Positions 53,418 to 62,365 are shown, counted from the stretch's first letter. The stretch: DNA of 64,000 nt from Reyranella humidisoli (GCF_019039055.1 NZ_JAHOPB010000001.1:2330001-2394000), one strand, 5' to 3'. Numbers and translations: made by a program. The notes: a model not told the origin generated them from the sequence alone.

Positions 53418-53900
53418 ATGATCTCCCTTGATGCGATCGACCGGCGCATTCTCGAACGGCTGCAGCACGACGGCCGCCTGAGCAACGCCGACCTCGCCGA
53501 GCAGGTCGGCCTGTCCTCCTCGCCGTGCTGGCGGCGGGTCAAGGCGCTGGAGGAGGCGGGCGTCATCAAGGGCTATGCCGCCCAGGTCGACGCCAAGTCG
53601 GTGGGCCTGTCGGTCAACGTGTTCGTGAGCGTCTCGCTCTCGACCCAGAACGAGAAGGCCCTGAAGGACTTCGAGCGCGCCGCGGCGGAACGGCCCGAGG
53701 TGATGGAATGCTACCTGATGACGGGCGACAGCGACTACCTGCTGCGTGTCGTGGTGCCCGACCTCGAAGCCTACGAGCGCTTCGTGATGGACTTCACCAA
53801 GATCCAGGGCATCGCGCAGATCCGCAGTTCGTTTGCGCTGCGCCCGGTGAAGCAGGGTGCGGCGCTGCCGCTTGCTCCTCATATTCCTCTCCCCCGCTAG
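53418..53900 (+). CDS. Lrp/AsnC family transcriptional regulator (E1-linked)
   Basis: The 160 aa regulator has the HTH segment SNADLAEQVGLSSSPCWRRV (residues 22-41) and a RAM sensor domain (ECYLMTGDSDYLLRVVVPD). It resembles MdeR-like regulators and is a paralogue of the regulator at 26360. Its last residues PLPR and stop codon come from the family A repeat that starts at 53886. It probably activates the divergent E1-mtnA-MFS operon in response to an amino acid. Confidence 0.92.
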   Translation: MISLDAIDRRILERLQHDGRLSNADLAEQVGLSSSPCWRRVKALEEAGVIKGYAAQVDAKSVGLSVNVFVSVSLSTQNEKALKDFERAAAERPEVMECYLMTGDSDYLLRVVVPDLEAYERFVMDFTKIQGIAQIRSSFALRPVKQGAALPLAPHIPLPR

Positions 53901-53982
53901 GGGGAGAGGCTAGGTGAGGGGGCGAGTCGAAGCGTTTGTGCGCAACCCCCTCACCCAACCTCTCCCCCTAGCGGGGGCGAGG
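53887..53982. repeat. palindromic intergenic repeat, family A copy 3
   Basis: It is nearly identical to 37749-37844: CTCTCCCCCGCTAGGGGGAG, AGGCTAGGTGAGGGGGCG, AACCCCCTCACCCAACCTCT, CCCCCTAGCGGGGGCGAGG. It separates the converging Lrp and PhzF genes. Its left arm encodes the end of the Lrp gene (53886-53900). Confidence 0.9.
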
Positions 53983-54004
53983 AGTCTGAAAGAGAGAGTT
54001 GTCG

Positions 54005-54913
54005 CTACTCCAGTTCGATCACACCGCTCATCATCGGCTTGCAGCGACCGCCGATGTAGGTCGCGATGACCTTGCCGGCCTTCTTCTCGGCCGAGGCCTG
54101 CAGCACGCTGGGGCGGCCCATGTCGAAGCCCTGGCCGATCGTCTTGGCCAGAGTGATGTTGGTCTCTGGCCGGTGATGCGTCAGCACGCCGATCAGGGCA
54201 ACGTTGGCCGCACCCGTCGCAGGATCCTCGGGGATGCCGTGCTCCGGCGCGAACATGCGGGTTTGGACGTCGATCTCGCCGTCCTTCGCCTGAACGTAGA
54301 GATGGATGCCGACGATGCGCTCGCGCGGCAGGTCGCGCGCGAAGATCTCGGCACGCGGTGCGGCGCGCTTGAGGGCCTCGCGCGACTTCAGTTCGACGAA
54401 CAGCAGGGGGGCGCCGCAGGAGGCGACGCGGGGCGGATGGACGTCGAGCTTCAGGTCCTCCGGCTTCAGCGAGCAGGCCTGGGCCACGAGGGCGGGATCG
54501 ATCTCCTCGCCGAAGCTCAGGGGCACCGGGGCGGCCAGGCGGGTCGCCACGACGGCGCCGCCTTCGCGGACGATGTCCATGTTCACCAGCCCGGCCTTTT
54601 CCTCGAAGACCAGCCGGTCGCCGGTCACCGGACGGCCGTAGCTGGTGCCGGCGCGGGCCAGCACGAAGGCGGTGCCGACATTGGGATGGCCGGCGAAGGG
54701 CATCTCGGCCTTGGGCGTGAAGATCCGGACCTCGGCGGTGTGGGCCGGGTTCCGGGGCGGCAGGACGAAGGTCGTCTCGGCCAGGTTGAACTCGGCGGCG
54801 ATGGCCTGCATCCGTTCGCCCGACAGGCCCTGGGCATTGGTGATGACGGCCAGCGGGTTGCCCCCGAACTGGCGGTCCGTGAAGACGTCCACGGTGACGA
54901 AATCGAGTTTCAT
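54005..54913 (-). CDS. PhzF family epimerase/isomerase
   Basis: The 302 aa protein has the PhzF fold with two similar halves. VDVFTDRQFGGNPLAVI is near the start, the catalytic Glu lies in NLAETTFVL, and MPFAGHPNVGTAFVLA and DPATGAANVAL mark the two halves. Relatives include phenazine biosynthesis PhzF and uncharacterised isomerases such as YddE. No phenazine gene is nearby, so the latter is more likely. It is divergent from the AMP-dependent CoA ligase, 36 bp away. Confidence 0.9.
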   Translation of the reverse strand: MKLDFVTVDVFTDRQFGGNPLAVITNAQGLSGERMQAIAAEFNLAETTFVLPPRNPAHTAEVRIFTPKAEMPFAGHPNVGTAFVLARAGTSYGRPVTGDRLVFEEKAGLVNMDIVREGGAVVATRLAAPVPLSFGEEIDPALVAQACSLKPEDLKLDVHPPRVASCGAPLLFVELKSREALKRAAPRAEIFARDLPRERIVGIHLYVQAKDGEIDVQTRMFAPEHGIPEDPATGAANVALIGVLTHHRPETNITLAKTIGQGFDMGRPSVLQASAEKKAGKVIATYIGGRCKPMMSGVIELE

Positions 54914-54949
54914 GATTTCAAATTTCGCACGGCGCGCTAATCTCGATTC

Positions 54950-56635
54950 ATGACCAAAGCTCAGGCTGCCCCCAGAATCTCTCACGGTATCTCTTACGAT
55001 CACGGCGTCTCGGAGAAGAAGCTGATCGGCGAAACGATCGGCGCTTTCTTCGACCGCACCGTCGAGGCCCATCGCGACCGCGAAGCGCTGGTGGTGCGCC
55101 ACCAGAACGTGCGCTGGAGCTGGGGCGAACTGGGGCGCCGGGTCGACGAGTTGGCGGCGGGCCTGCTGACCTTGGGCCTCGAGCGCGGCGACAGGGTCGG
55201 CATCTGGTCACCCAACACGTCGGAATGGACGCTGGCGCAGTTCGCGACCGCGAAAGCGGGGCTCGTGCTGGTGAACGTGAACCCGGCCTACCGCCGCGCC
55301 GAGCTCGAATATGCGATGAACAAGGTCGAGTGCCGTGCGCTGATCCTGGCGCCGGCGCTCAAGACCTCGAACTATCTCGAGATCGTCGAGGACCTGGTGA
55401 AGGACGGCAAGCTGCCGCACCTGAAGCACGTCATCCGGCTCGGCAAGGAGAAGACGCCGGGCATGTTGAACTTCGACGATGTCGCGACGGCCGGCGGCAA
55501 TGCCGAGAAGGCGCGCATCGCCGAACTGGCGCCGCTGCTGCAGTTCGACGACGCGATCAACATCCAGTTCACCTCGGGCACCACCGGCTTCCCCAAGGGC
55601 GCCACGCTCAGCCACCACAACATCCTGAACAACGGCTACTTCGTGGGCGAAGGACTGAAGCTCACGCCCGAGGACCGGCTGTGTATCCCCGTGCCGCTCT
55701 ACCATTGCTTCGGCATGGTGATGGGCAACCTGGGCTGCCTGACGCACGGCTCGACGATGGTCTATCCGTCCGAGGCTTTCGATCCGCTGGCGACGCTGCA
55801 GGCGGTCGCCGAGGAGCGCTGCACGGCATTGTACGGCGTGCCCACCATGTTCATCGCCCAGCTCGACCATCCCGAGTTTGCGAAGTTCGACCTCAAGAGC
55901 CTGCGTACCGGCATCATGGCGGGCTCGCCCTGTCCCATCGAGGTGATGAAGAAGGTGCAGAGCCACATGCACATGGGCGAGGTCACCATCGCCTATGGCA
56001 TGACCGAGACCTCACCGGTCTCGACCCAGTGCGCCACCGACGATCCGGTGGAGCGCCGCGTCTCGACCGTGGGCCAGGTGTTGCCGCACATCGAGATCAA
56101 GATCGTCGACACCGAGGGCCGCACCGTGCCGCGCGGCGAGACCGGCGAGTTCTGCACCCGCGGCTACTCCGTGATGAAGGGCTACTGGAACGACGAGGCC
56201 AAGACCAGGGAGGCCGTCGACGAGGCCGGCTGGATGCACACCGGCGACCTCGCGACCATGGACGAGCAGGGCTACGTCAACATCGTCGGCCGCCTCAAGG
56301 ACATGATCATCCGCGGCGGCGAGAACGTCTATCCGCGCGAGATCGAGGAGTTCCTCTACCGTCACCCGAAGGTACAGGACGTGCAGGTGATCGGCGTGCC
56401 CGATCCGCGCTACGGCGAGGCGGTCTGCGCCTGGATCAAGCTGCACGCCGGCCAGACGACGACCGACGAGGAGATCCGCACCTTCTGCCAGGGCCAGATC
56501 GCCCACTACAAGATCCCGCGCTACATCGAGTTCGTGCCGGAATTCCCGATGACCATCACCGGCAAGATCCAGAAGTTCGTGATGCGCGAACAGACGATCG
56601 AGAAGCTCGGGCTCACGGCGCAGAAGACGGCTTAG
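54950..56635 (+). CDS. AMP-dependent acyl-CoA synthetase
   Basis: The 561 aa ANL enzyme has P-loop [15 protein letters not shown] (about residues 206-220), A5 motif [30 protein letters not shown] and the catalytic Lys in [12 protein letters not shown] near the end. It activates a carboxylic acid with ATP, forming an acyl-adenylate, then the CoA ester. It resembles medium- to long-chain or aryl-CoA ligases. A family B repeat separates it from the next gene. Confidence 0.93.
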   Translation: MTKAQAAPRISHGISYDHGVSEKKLIGETIGAFFDRTVEAHRDREALVVRHQNVRWSWGELGRRVDELAAGLLTLGLERGDRVGIWSPNTSEWTLAQFATAKAGLVLVNVNPAYRRAELEYAMNKVECRALILAPALKTSNYLEIVEDLVKDGKLPHLKHVIRLGKEKTPGMLNFDDVATAGGNAEKARIAELAPLLQFDDAINIQFTSGTTGFPKGATLSHHNILNNGYFVGEGLKLTPEDRLCIPVPLYHCFGMVMGNLGCLTHGSTMVYPSEAFDPLATLQAVAEERCTALYGVPTMFIAQLDHPEFAKFDLKSLRTGIMAGSPCPIEVMKKVQSHMHMGEVTIAYGMTETSPVSTQCATDDPVERRVSTVGQVLPHIEIKIVDTEGRTVPRGETGEFCTRGYSVMKGYWNDEAKTREAVDEAGWMHTGDLATMDEQGYVNIVGRLKDMIIRGGENVYPREIEEFLYRHPKVQDVQVIGVPDPRYGEAVCAWIKLHAGQTTTDEEIRTFCQGQIAHYKIPRYIEFVPEFPMTITGKIQKFVMREQTIEKLGLTAQKTA

Positions 56636-56654
56636 CGGACACTGTGCGCCTTCC

Positions 56655-56771
56655 CGCCCTTCGAGACGCGCCTCTACGAGGCGTTCCTCAGGGTGAGGTT
56701 CTGGTGTTTCGCTTGATTCATTCTACCTCATCCTGAGGAGCACGCCGCAGGCGTGCGTCTCGAAGGATGGG
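56655..56771. repeat. palindromic intergenic repeat, family B copy 3
   Basis: CGCCCTTCGAGACGCGCC, GGCGTTCCTCAGGGTGAGG, a short spacer, then ACCTCATCCTGAGGAGCACG and GTGCGTCTCGAAGGATGGGC: two units in inverted order relative to copies 1 and 2. It lies between converging genes. Confidence 0.85.
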
Positions 56772-56786
56772 CCACGGACGCGGTGC

Positions 56787-57533
56787 TTACGGCCGGTGCG
56801 CCTCCAGGAACATCCGGATGTGGCGCACCGCGAGCGGCACCCGTTCGGGCGTGTCCTTCCACGGATAGAGCGTGACCTGCGAATTGGGCGACAGCATCGC
56901 CACTTCCATCGCGACCTTGTAGGGATGCGGCGGGCTGTCGTCGGGGGCGACGAGGATCGGTGTCTTGCAGCTCTTCACGAAGTCGCGCGGCACGGTGAAC
57001 ACGAAGTCGGCCTTCTTCGTGTACATGTTGGTGAGGTACTGGCTCACCTGCTCCATCGTGTATTCGGGCCGCTTGGCCACGAAGTCGGGGCCCCAGCCCT
57101 TCATGTTGTTGTCGTAGAACTGGTTCGGCAGCTCGGGCCGGAAGCCGGAGGGCTGCGTCAGCACGGCGGCGATGACGCGGTCGCCCACCCGCTTGATCAG
57201 GTTCCAGATCAGCGGCTGGCCGATGCAGTAGCCGAGTACCATGAACTGCTTCGCGCCGAGATGGTCCATCAGGCCGACATGGTCGTCGGTGATGGCGTCC
57301 CAGGTGCGCTCGATGTCGAGCGGGCCGGTCGACTGGCCACCATTGGCATTGCGCAGGTCGGCGCAGATGCAGCGAAACCGGTCGCTGAATTCGCGCATCG
57401 CGTTGAACGGGTGGGTCTTGTCGAGGCCCGCGATGGTCGAGTTCAGCCCGCCGCCGGGAATGATCAGCAGCGGCAGACCCGAGCCCATCTCTTCGTAGTG
57501 AATGCGGACGTCGCCTTTTTCGTAGAACGGCAT
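56787..57533 (-). CDS. alpha/beta hydrolase with Cys at the nucleophile elbow
   Basis: The 248 aa protein starts MPFYEKGDVRIHYEEMGSG, a usual alpha/beta hydrolase beginning, with oxyanion region LLIIPGGGLNST. The nucleophile elbow is GYCIGQ, with C103 in place of Ser. Dienelactone hydrolases use Cys, as do some others. A His for the triad is expected near the end; AVRHIRMF is a weak candidate. GGAGA precedes the ATG. The upstream PaaI thioesterase gene is 38 bp away. Confidence 0.83.
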   Translation of the reverse strand: MPFYEKGDVRIHYEEMGSGLPLLIIPGGGLNSTIAGLDKTHPFNAMREFSDRFRCICADLRNANGGQSTGPLDIERTWDAITDDHVGLMDHLGAKQFMVLGYCIGQPLIWNLIKRVGDRVIAAVLTQPSGFRPELPNQFYDNNMKGWGPDFVAKRPEYTMEQVSQYLTNMYTKKADFVFTVPRDFVKSCKTPILVAPDDSPPHPYKVAMEVAMLSPNSQVTLYPWKDTPERVPLAVRHIRMFLEAHRP

Positions 57534-57571
57534 GGTGTTTTCTCCCCGCCGCCAGCCTGCCATGCCACAGA

Positions 57572-58054
57572 TCACGACGCAAAGATCAGACAGGTCGTTG
57601 TGCCATGCGCTAAGAGGCGGCCTTTCTGATCGGTGATGCGACCTTCCGCGGTGCCGACGCGGCGGCCCGCGTTCAGCACGAGTCCTTCGGCGTGGATCAG
57701 GCCGGTTTCCGGTGTGATCGGCCGCAGCAGCGAGATCTTGAACTCGACCGTCGTCTGCGAAAGTCCCTTGGCCAGGGTCGTCTGGACCGCGAGGCCCATG
57801 CAGCTATCGAGCAGGGTCGCCGCAAGTCCGCCATGCACAGTGCCGGAGGGATTGAGATGCCGGTCGGTCGGCACGATCGAGACGACGACCCTGCCGTTTG
57901 CCGCCTCGACCACGTCGTAGCCCAGCGTCTCGGCAATCGTGTTGAGCGGCAGCGTGCCGTTCGCGAGTCCCTGCACGAATTCGAGGCCGGTCATGTCCCG
58001 TCGGCCCTCGGCGCTGACGGTTCCATAGGTCTTGGGGTTGGCTGGGCTCGACAT
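57572..58054 (-). CDS. PaaI/YdiI-type hotdog thioesterase
   Basis: The 160 aa protein is a hotdog-fold thioesterase, with a long helix preceding NPSGTVHGGLAATLLDSCMG (residues 68-87), the signature of the PaaI group, and the catalytic residue within it. It hydrolyses acyl-CoA, possibly aryl-CoA. It begins 89 bp before the next gene and is probably co-transcribed with the downstream hydrolase. Confidence 0.9.
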   Translation of the reverse strand: MSSPANPKTYGTVSAEGRRDMTGLEFVQGLANGTLPLNTIAETLGYDVVEAANGRVVVSIVPTDRHLNPSGTVHGGLAATLLDSCMGLAVQTTLAKGLSQTTVEFKISLLRPITPETGLIHAEGLVLNAGRRVGTAEGRITDQKGRLLAHGTTTCLIFAS

Positions 58055-58143
58055 CGGCTGGCTCCACGACTGCGGTTTCTCTCGTACGCTTACCGTGGAA
58101 TGCCGTTGGCATCTGGCCGGATTCGGACCCGGTCGCCCTTCCT

Positions 58144-59298
58144 CTATCCCAGCAGCCGCTTCACCACGTCGAGCTGGATGTGGGCGGCGTCGACCATCTC
58201 GGCGATCGGCACGCTCTCATTGGCGGCATGGCCCTGCGCGCCGGAGCCCGGACCGAAGTTGATGATCTCGATGCCGTCGTCGGCATAGTAGCGGCCGTCG
58301 CTCACGCCGGTGGCGTTGAGGAACTTCACCTTGCGGCGGCTGTGGGTCTTCACCGCCGCTTCGAACGCGCCGACCGCCGCGCCGTTCTCGGGCGCGAAGA
58401 AGCCGTTGGTGCCGGTCAGGAACTCGACGCCGTACATCGCCTTCGGCTCGCCGACGCCGTCGACCACTTTCTTCAGTTCCTTGAACGCATCCTTGACCTT
58501 CTCGTTGGGCAGCAGGCGGCGGTCGATCTCGACGGTGCAGGCCGAGGGCACGACGTTGGTGTTGTGGCCGCCGTGGAACATGCCGATGTTCACGGTCGAC
58601 TTCATTGCGCCGGAGACGCGCGTGGCCAGGGCCATGTCGTAGTAGGAGCTCAGCGCGCCCACGAGGCGCATCATGCGCAGGATGGCGTTATCGCCGGCCG
58701 CCGGGTTGCCGGCATGGGCGGCGCGGCCCTTGGTGGTGAGGCGTGCCCACATGACGCCGCGCTCGGCCACGATCAGGTTGTTCTCGGTCTGCGCGCCCAG
58801 GATCAGCGCGTCGGGCCGAACCTTGCCGCTCTTGCGGAGGAACTCCATGCCCTCGGGTCCGAGATTCTCCTCGTCGGCCACGAAGGTGAAGATCAGCTCG
58901 CCCGAGGCCGGACCACCGCGGCGCGCGATCTCCTCGGCGATCCAGATCTGCACCGCCATGCTGCCCTTGCAGTTGCCGGCGCCGAGGCCGTGGACCAGCC
59001 CGTTCTTCACCAGCGCCTTGTAGGGATCGCTCTTCCAGTTGGAGCGCTCGCCGACGCCCACCGTGTCGACATGGGCGTTGAAGGCGATGACCGGGCCTTT
59101 CGCCTTGCCCTTCATCCGCGCCACGACATTGTCGACGCCCTTCTTGTGCGTCGCGATCTCGACCTTGTAGCCCGCCTTTTTCAGGCGCTTCGCCGTATAG
59201 GCGCAGATCTCGACCGAGGTGCCGGGCGGGTAGGGGCTCGGCAGGGCGATCAGGTCGGACAGGATTGCAACGAGTTCGGACTGCATCTTCTTGGACAT
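58144..59298 (-). CDS. M20 family peptidase/deacylase (ArgE/DapE-like)
   Basis: The 384 aa protein resembles ArgE/DapE metallohydrolases. FNAHVDTVGVG carries metal ligand and catalytic Asp, GAGNCKGSMA the next metal ligand, FVADEENLG the catalytic Glu. The last part has GPGSGAQGHAANESV with the distal His. In true DapE the GxGxxD motif carries a metal-binding Asp; here GAGNCKG has no Asp, so metal binding may differ. The substrate is unknown. Confidence 0.88.
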   Translation of the reverse strand: MSKKMQSELVAILSDLIALPSPYPPGTSVEICAYTAKRLKKAGYKVEIATHKKGVDNVVARMKGKAKGPVIAFNAHVDTVGVGERSNWKSDPYKALVKNGLVHGLGAGNCKGSMAVQIWIAEEIARRGGPASGELIFTFVADEENLGPEGMEFLRKSGKVRPDALILGAQTENNLIVAERGVMWARLTTKGRAAHAGNPAAGDNAILRMMRLVGALSSYYDMALATRVSGAMKSTVNIGMFHGGHNTNVVPSACTVEIDRRLLPNEKVKDAFKELKKVVDGVGEPKAMYGVEFLTGTNGFFAPENGAAVGAFEAAVKTHSRRKVKFLNATGVSDGRYYADDGIEIINFGPGSGAQGHAANESVPIAEMVDAAHIQLDVVKRLLG

Positions 59299-59324
59299 GG
59301 CACGATTACTTTCTGAAAGGTTAT

Positions 59325-59425
59325 CCGTCGTCCTGAGCGGAGCGTAGCGTAGTCGAAGGACCTCTTTTCGCGAAGAGAGGCCCTTCGACTACGCGCCCCA
59401 AGGGCGCTCCGCCCAGGGCGACGGA
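59325..59425. repeat. palindromic intergenic repeat, family C copy 2
   Basis: CCGTCGTCCTGAGCGGAGCG, AGTCGAAGGACCTCTTTTCG, then CGAAGAGAGGCCCTTCGACT and GGGCGCTCCGCCCAGGGCGA: an interrupted inverted pair. It lies between two minus-strand genes, upstream of the M20 peptidase start. Confidence 0.8.
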
Positions 59426-59428
59426 GGG

Positions 59429-60670
59429 TTAGCGGTTTGCGAGCTCGGCCAGTACCTCGACCAGCACGCGGGCGCCGGCGGCGAGGTCCTGGGGCGTGGC
59501 GTTCTCGATCTCGTTGTGGCTGATGCCGCGCTCGCAGGGCACGAAGATCATGCCGGTGGGACAGAGATGGGCGATGTGCATGGCGTCGTGGCCGGCGCCC
59601 GAGGGCATGTCCATGTTGGTGAGCCTGAGCGCATTGGTCTTGGCGCGCACCATGTCGATCACCATCGGATCGAAGTTGGTCGGCGGCACGGCCGTCACGC
59701 GCTCGATGCCGGCGGTGCAGGGGGCGGCCTTCATCGCCACGATCTCCTTCAGCTTCTTCTCATGCGCTTCCAGCACGGCGTCGTCGGGATGCCGCATGTC
59801 GATGGTGAAGGTCGTGCGGCCCGGCACCGTGTTGGGCGAACCCGGACCGACATCGACCCGGCCGATGGTGAAGCGCAGCATATCGTCCTTGTCGGTCGTC
59901 GCCTCGTACATCGCGTGCGCGATGCGAAGGGCGGCGGCAAATGCATCCTTGCGGGCCGCGCGCGGCGTCGTGCCGGCATGCGCCTCTTCGCCCTCGGTCG
60001 TGACGATGTAGCGGCGGCTGCCCTGGATGGCGGTGACGACGCCGATCGTCGTAGCCGCATTCTCCAGCCGCGGGCCCTGCTCGATATGGGCCTCGACATA
60101 GCCGTCGAGCGGGAAGCCGGGCTTGCCCTCGCGCATCGGCGCGGGTGCGGCCTTCAGCGTCTCCGCGAGCGCGTCCTTCAGCACGACACCCTTCCAGTCC
60201 TTCACCTGCAACATCTGGTCGAGATCGTTGTGGCCGGCGAACACCGCCGAGCCCATGGCGCCGGGCTGGAAGCGCGAGCCTTCCTCGTTGGTCCAGGCGA
60301 CGGCCACGACGGGACGCTTCGTCTTCACGCCGGCATCCTCCAGGGCTTCCAGAGCCTCGAAGGCGGCGAGCACGCCGTACATGCCGTCGAAGCGGCCGCC
60401 AGTCGGCTGGCTGTCCATGTGCGAGCCGCTCATCACCGGCAGCGCGTTGGGATCGGAGCCTTCGCGGCGCACGAAGAGGTTGCCGATGGCATCGGTCGAG
60501 ATCGAGAAGCCGCGCGCTTTTGCCCAAGAACCGAGCAGGTTGCGGGCCGCCGCGTCCTCCGCCGAGAGCGCCTGCCGGTTCACGCCGCCCTTCGGCGTGC
60601 CGCCCAGCTTCGCCATGTCGGCGTGCCGCCGCCATAGCCGCTCTTCCCTGATCGCTTCGGCCGCGCCCAT
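59429..60670 (-). CDS. Zn hydrolase, allantoate amidohydrolase/N-carbamoylase type
   Basis: The 413 aa M20 relative belongs to the AllC/hydantoinase-carbamoylase group. Metal residues appear in GSHMDSQPTGGRFDG (residues about 81-95), NEEGSRFQPG and VEAHIEQGPRLE, with GEEAHAGTTP in the dimer domain and the final SGAGHDAMHIA with His. The divergent allantoinase gene puuE supports a ureide role: removing ammonia from allantoate. An N-carbamoyl-amino acid hydrolase is the alternative. Confidence 0.87.
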   Translation of the reverse strand: MGAAEAIREERLWRRHADMAKLGGTPKGGVNRQALSAEDAAARNLLGSWAKARGFSISTDAIGNLFVRREGSDPNALPVMSGSHMDSQPTGGRFDGMYGVLAAFEALEALEDAGVKTKRPVVAVAWTNEEGSRFQPGAMGSAVFAGHNDLDQMLQVKDWKGVVLKDALAETLKAAPAPMREGKPGFPLDGYVEAHIEQGPRLENAATTIGVVTAIQGSRRYIVTTEGEEAHAGTTPRAARKDAFAAALRIAHAMYEATTDKDDMLRFTIGRVDVGPGSPNTVPGRTTFTIDMRHPDDAVLEAHEKKLKEIVAMKAAPCTAGIERVTAVPPTNFDPMVIDMVRAKTNALRLTNMDMPSGAGHDAMHIAHLCPTGMIFVPCERGISHNEIENATPQDLAAGARVLVEVLAELANR

Positions 60671-60679
60671 CTCGCCTCC

Positions 60680-60704
60680 ACAAGCTTGTCGCGCGAGCTA
60701 TAGC
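60680..60704. promoter_or_regulatory. palindromes between allC-like and puuE genes
   Basis: ACAAGCTTGT (60680-60689) and GCTATAGC (60697-60704) are perfect palindromes in the 91-bp divergent gap. They may be operators, but no dedicated regulator is next to them. Confidence 0.45.
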
Positions 60705-60761
60705 CGCGCCATAGTCGGGCTTCAATCGCCCGCACTCGGGCGGCGCGTCTCCGGGGGCCTC

Positions 60762-61676
60762 ATGCACGACCATCTCGACCGCAACCTGATCGGCTATGGC
60801 GCCAATCCGCCGGACGCGCAGTGGCCGGGTGATGCCCGCATCGCGGTGAGCTTCGTGCTGAACTACGAGGAGGGCGGGGAGAATACGGTCCTGAACGGCG
60901 ATGCGGCGTCCGAGGTCTTCCTGACCGAGACGCCGGGCGGCGCGCCGCTCGTGGGAGCCCGCGATCTGTCCACCGAGTCGATGTACGAGTACGGCAGCCG
61001 CGCCGGCTTCTGGCGCATCCTGAGGCTTTTCCAGGAGCGCAACATGCGCTTCACCTCTTGGGCGGTGGGCCGTGCGCTGGAACTCAATCCCGCCGCCGGC
61101 AAGGCGATGGCCGACGCCGGCCACGAGGTGGCGAGCCATGGCTGGCGCTGGATCAACTACAAGGACTTCACGCTCGAGCAGGAGCTCGACCACATGAAGA
61201 AGGCGGTGAAGGCGATCAGGCAGGCCGCCGGCCGCGCGCCGGTCGGCTGGTACACCGGCCGCTTCGGCATGCACACGCTCGAAGCCGTCGTGAAGCATGG
61301 CGGCTTCCTCTATTCGAGCGATTCCTACAGCGACGATCTTCCCTACTGGGTGAAGGTGTCGGGAGAGCCGCACCTGATCATTCCCTACACGCTGGAAGTG
61401 AACGACATGAAGTTCAGTGTCGCGCCCGGCTACTCCGCGGGCGACGGCTGGCTGCAGGCAATGAAAGACAGTTTCGACGTCCTCTATGCCGAGGGCGCGC
61501 GGTCGCCCAAGATGATGTCGATCGGCCTGCATTGCCGGCTCGCCGGCCGGCCGAGCCGCGCCGCGACCCTGGCACGCTTCCTCGACTACGTGGCGTCGAA
61601 GCCCAGGGTCTGGGTGGCGACGCGCGAGGAGATCGCGCGGCACTGGATCGAGACACATCCGGCCGGTGCAGCCTGA
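60762..61676 (+). CDS. puuE: allantoinase, polysaccharide deacetylase-type
   Basis: The 304 aa protein belongs to the PuuE group: VLNYEEGGENTVLNGD (residues 33-48), MYEYGSRAGFWRILRLF, GHEVASHGWRWINYKD (metal-site His) and YTGRFGMHTL. It opens the allantoin ring to allantoate without the classic metal amidohydrolase fold. It diverges from an allantoate-type hydrolase, so both steps of the ureide pathway are encoded here. Start at the ATG 60762 after GGGGGCCTC. Confidence 0.9.
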   Translation: MHDHLDRNLIGYGANPPDAQWPGDARIAVSFVLNYEEGGENTVLNGDAASEVFLTETPGGAPLVGARDLSTESMYEYGSRAGFWRILRLFQERNMRFTSWAVGRALELNPAAGKAMADAGHEVASHGWRWINYKDFTLEQELDHMKKAVKAIRQAAGRAPVGWYTGRFGMHTLEAVVKHGGFLYSSDSYSDDLPYWVKVSGEPHLIIPYTLEVNDMKFSVAPGYSAGDGWLQAMKDSFDVLYAEGARSPKMMSIGLHCRLAGRPSRAATLARFLDYVASKPRVWVATREEIARHWIETHPAGAA

Positions 61677-61866
61677 AAGCTGCCTGCACCGTTACAAATG
61701 GTACACGAATGCGTCGGCGGCGATGCCGCCGCGCAAAGGTGTGCGTGTCCGGCGTTCTTGGAGGCAAGCAAGCGTTTAAGTCAGCGTAGGCGGCAATTAA
61801 CGAGGGTCGGCTCATGCCCCGTTCGTGTCTGCGGCATCGCAAATTCCTTCTTAGGGGCAGGCCGAG

Positions 61867-61884
61867 CCCAGGGTTTACCCTGGG
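61867..61884. promoter_or_regulatory. 18-bp palindrome upstream of lipoprotein gene
   Basis: CCCAGGGT-TT-ACCCTGGG, 8-bp arms with two central bases, lies 28 bases before the GTG start. It is in a 236-bp gap (61677-61912) that holds no clear gene. It may be an operator or a transcription-linked hairpin. Confidence 0.4.
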
Positions 61885-61912
61885 GATAAAATCATGTGAA
61901 CAATGGCGGGTC

Positions 61913-62365
61913 GTGAACATTCATCGAACCGCCACGCTCCCGCTCATGCTTGCCGCGCTCTGCGTCGGTTCGGGATGCGCCCAGAAGCCCGTCGAGACGG
62001 CCGTCGTCCCGCAGGGGCCTACGGAGCACGAGGCGTTCGTGAGGGCGCGCAAGAACGAGGTCTTGCAGTCGCTCGCCATTTGCGAGAGCGGAAGCTGGGG
62101 CCCGCATTCGAACCGCATCACCGGCGGACGCGGCACCTATCACGGTCGTTTCCAGTACACGCCCCGCACCTACATCACCATGCAGCAGAGGCGCGACGGT
62201 ACCGTGCTGACGACCCAGGAAGCCATCGAGGCGGCGCAGGATTACGAGAAGGCCGCGTCACTCACCGAATGGGTGATGTTCGAGCAGGGCGAGACCTGGC
62301 ACTGGCCCCTCTGCAACCGCAAGCTGGGCCTCACCGCCAAGGTCAAGGAAATCAACGCCCTGTAG
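61913..62365 (+). CDS. lipoprotein with Rpf/lysozyme-like domain
   Basis: The 150 aa protein starts at a GTG and has a lipoprotein signal with lipobox VGSGC (lipidated C22). Residues 50-140 resemble the resuscitation-promoting-factor (transglycosylase-like) domain: LAICESGSW with C57 and candidate catalytic E58, YHGRFQYTPRTY (76-87), and W-rich WHWPLCNRKLGL with C134. C57 and C134 could form the disulfide of Rpf. This implies cleavage of peptidoglycan glycan strands at the outer membrane or periplasm. The family assignment is by pattern only. Confidence 0.6.
   Translation: MNIHRTATLPLMLAALCVGSGCAQKPVETAVVPQGPTEHEAFVRARKNEVLQSLAICESGSWGPHSNRITGGRGTYHGRFQYTPRTYITMQQRRDGTVLTTQEAIEAAQDYEKAASLTEWVMFEQGETWHWPLCNRKLGLTAKVKEINAL

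Noticed and set aside
61698..61889. 63-codon open frame before the Rpf-like lipoprotein
   Set aside because: It has no ribosome binding site and no recognisable pattern, and it contains the 61867-61884 palindrome.
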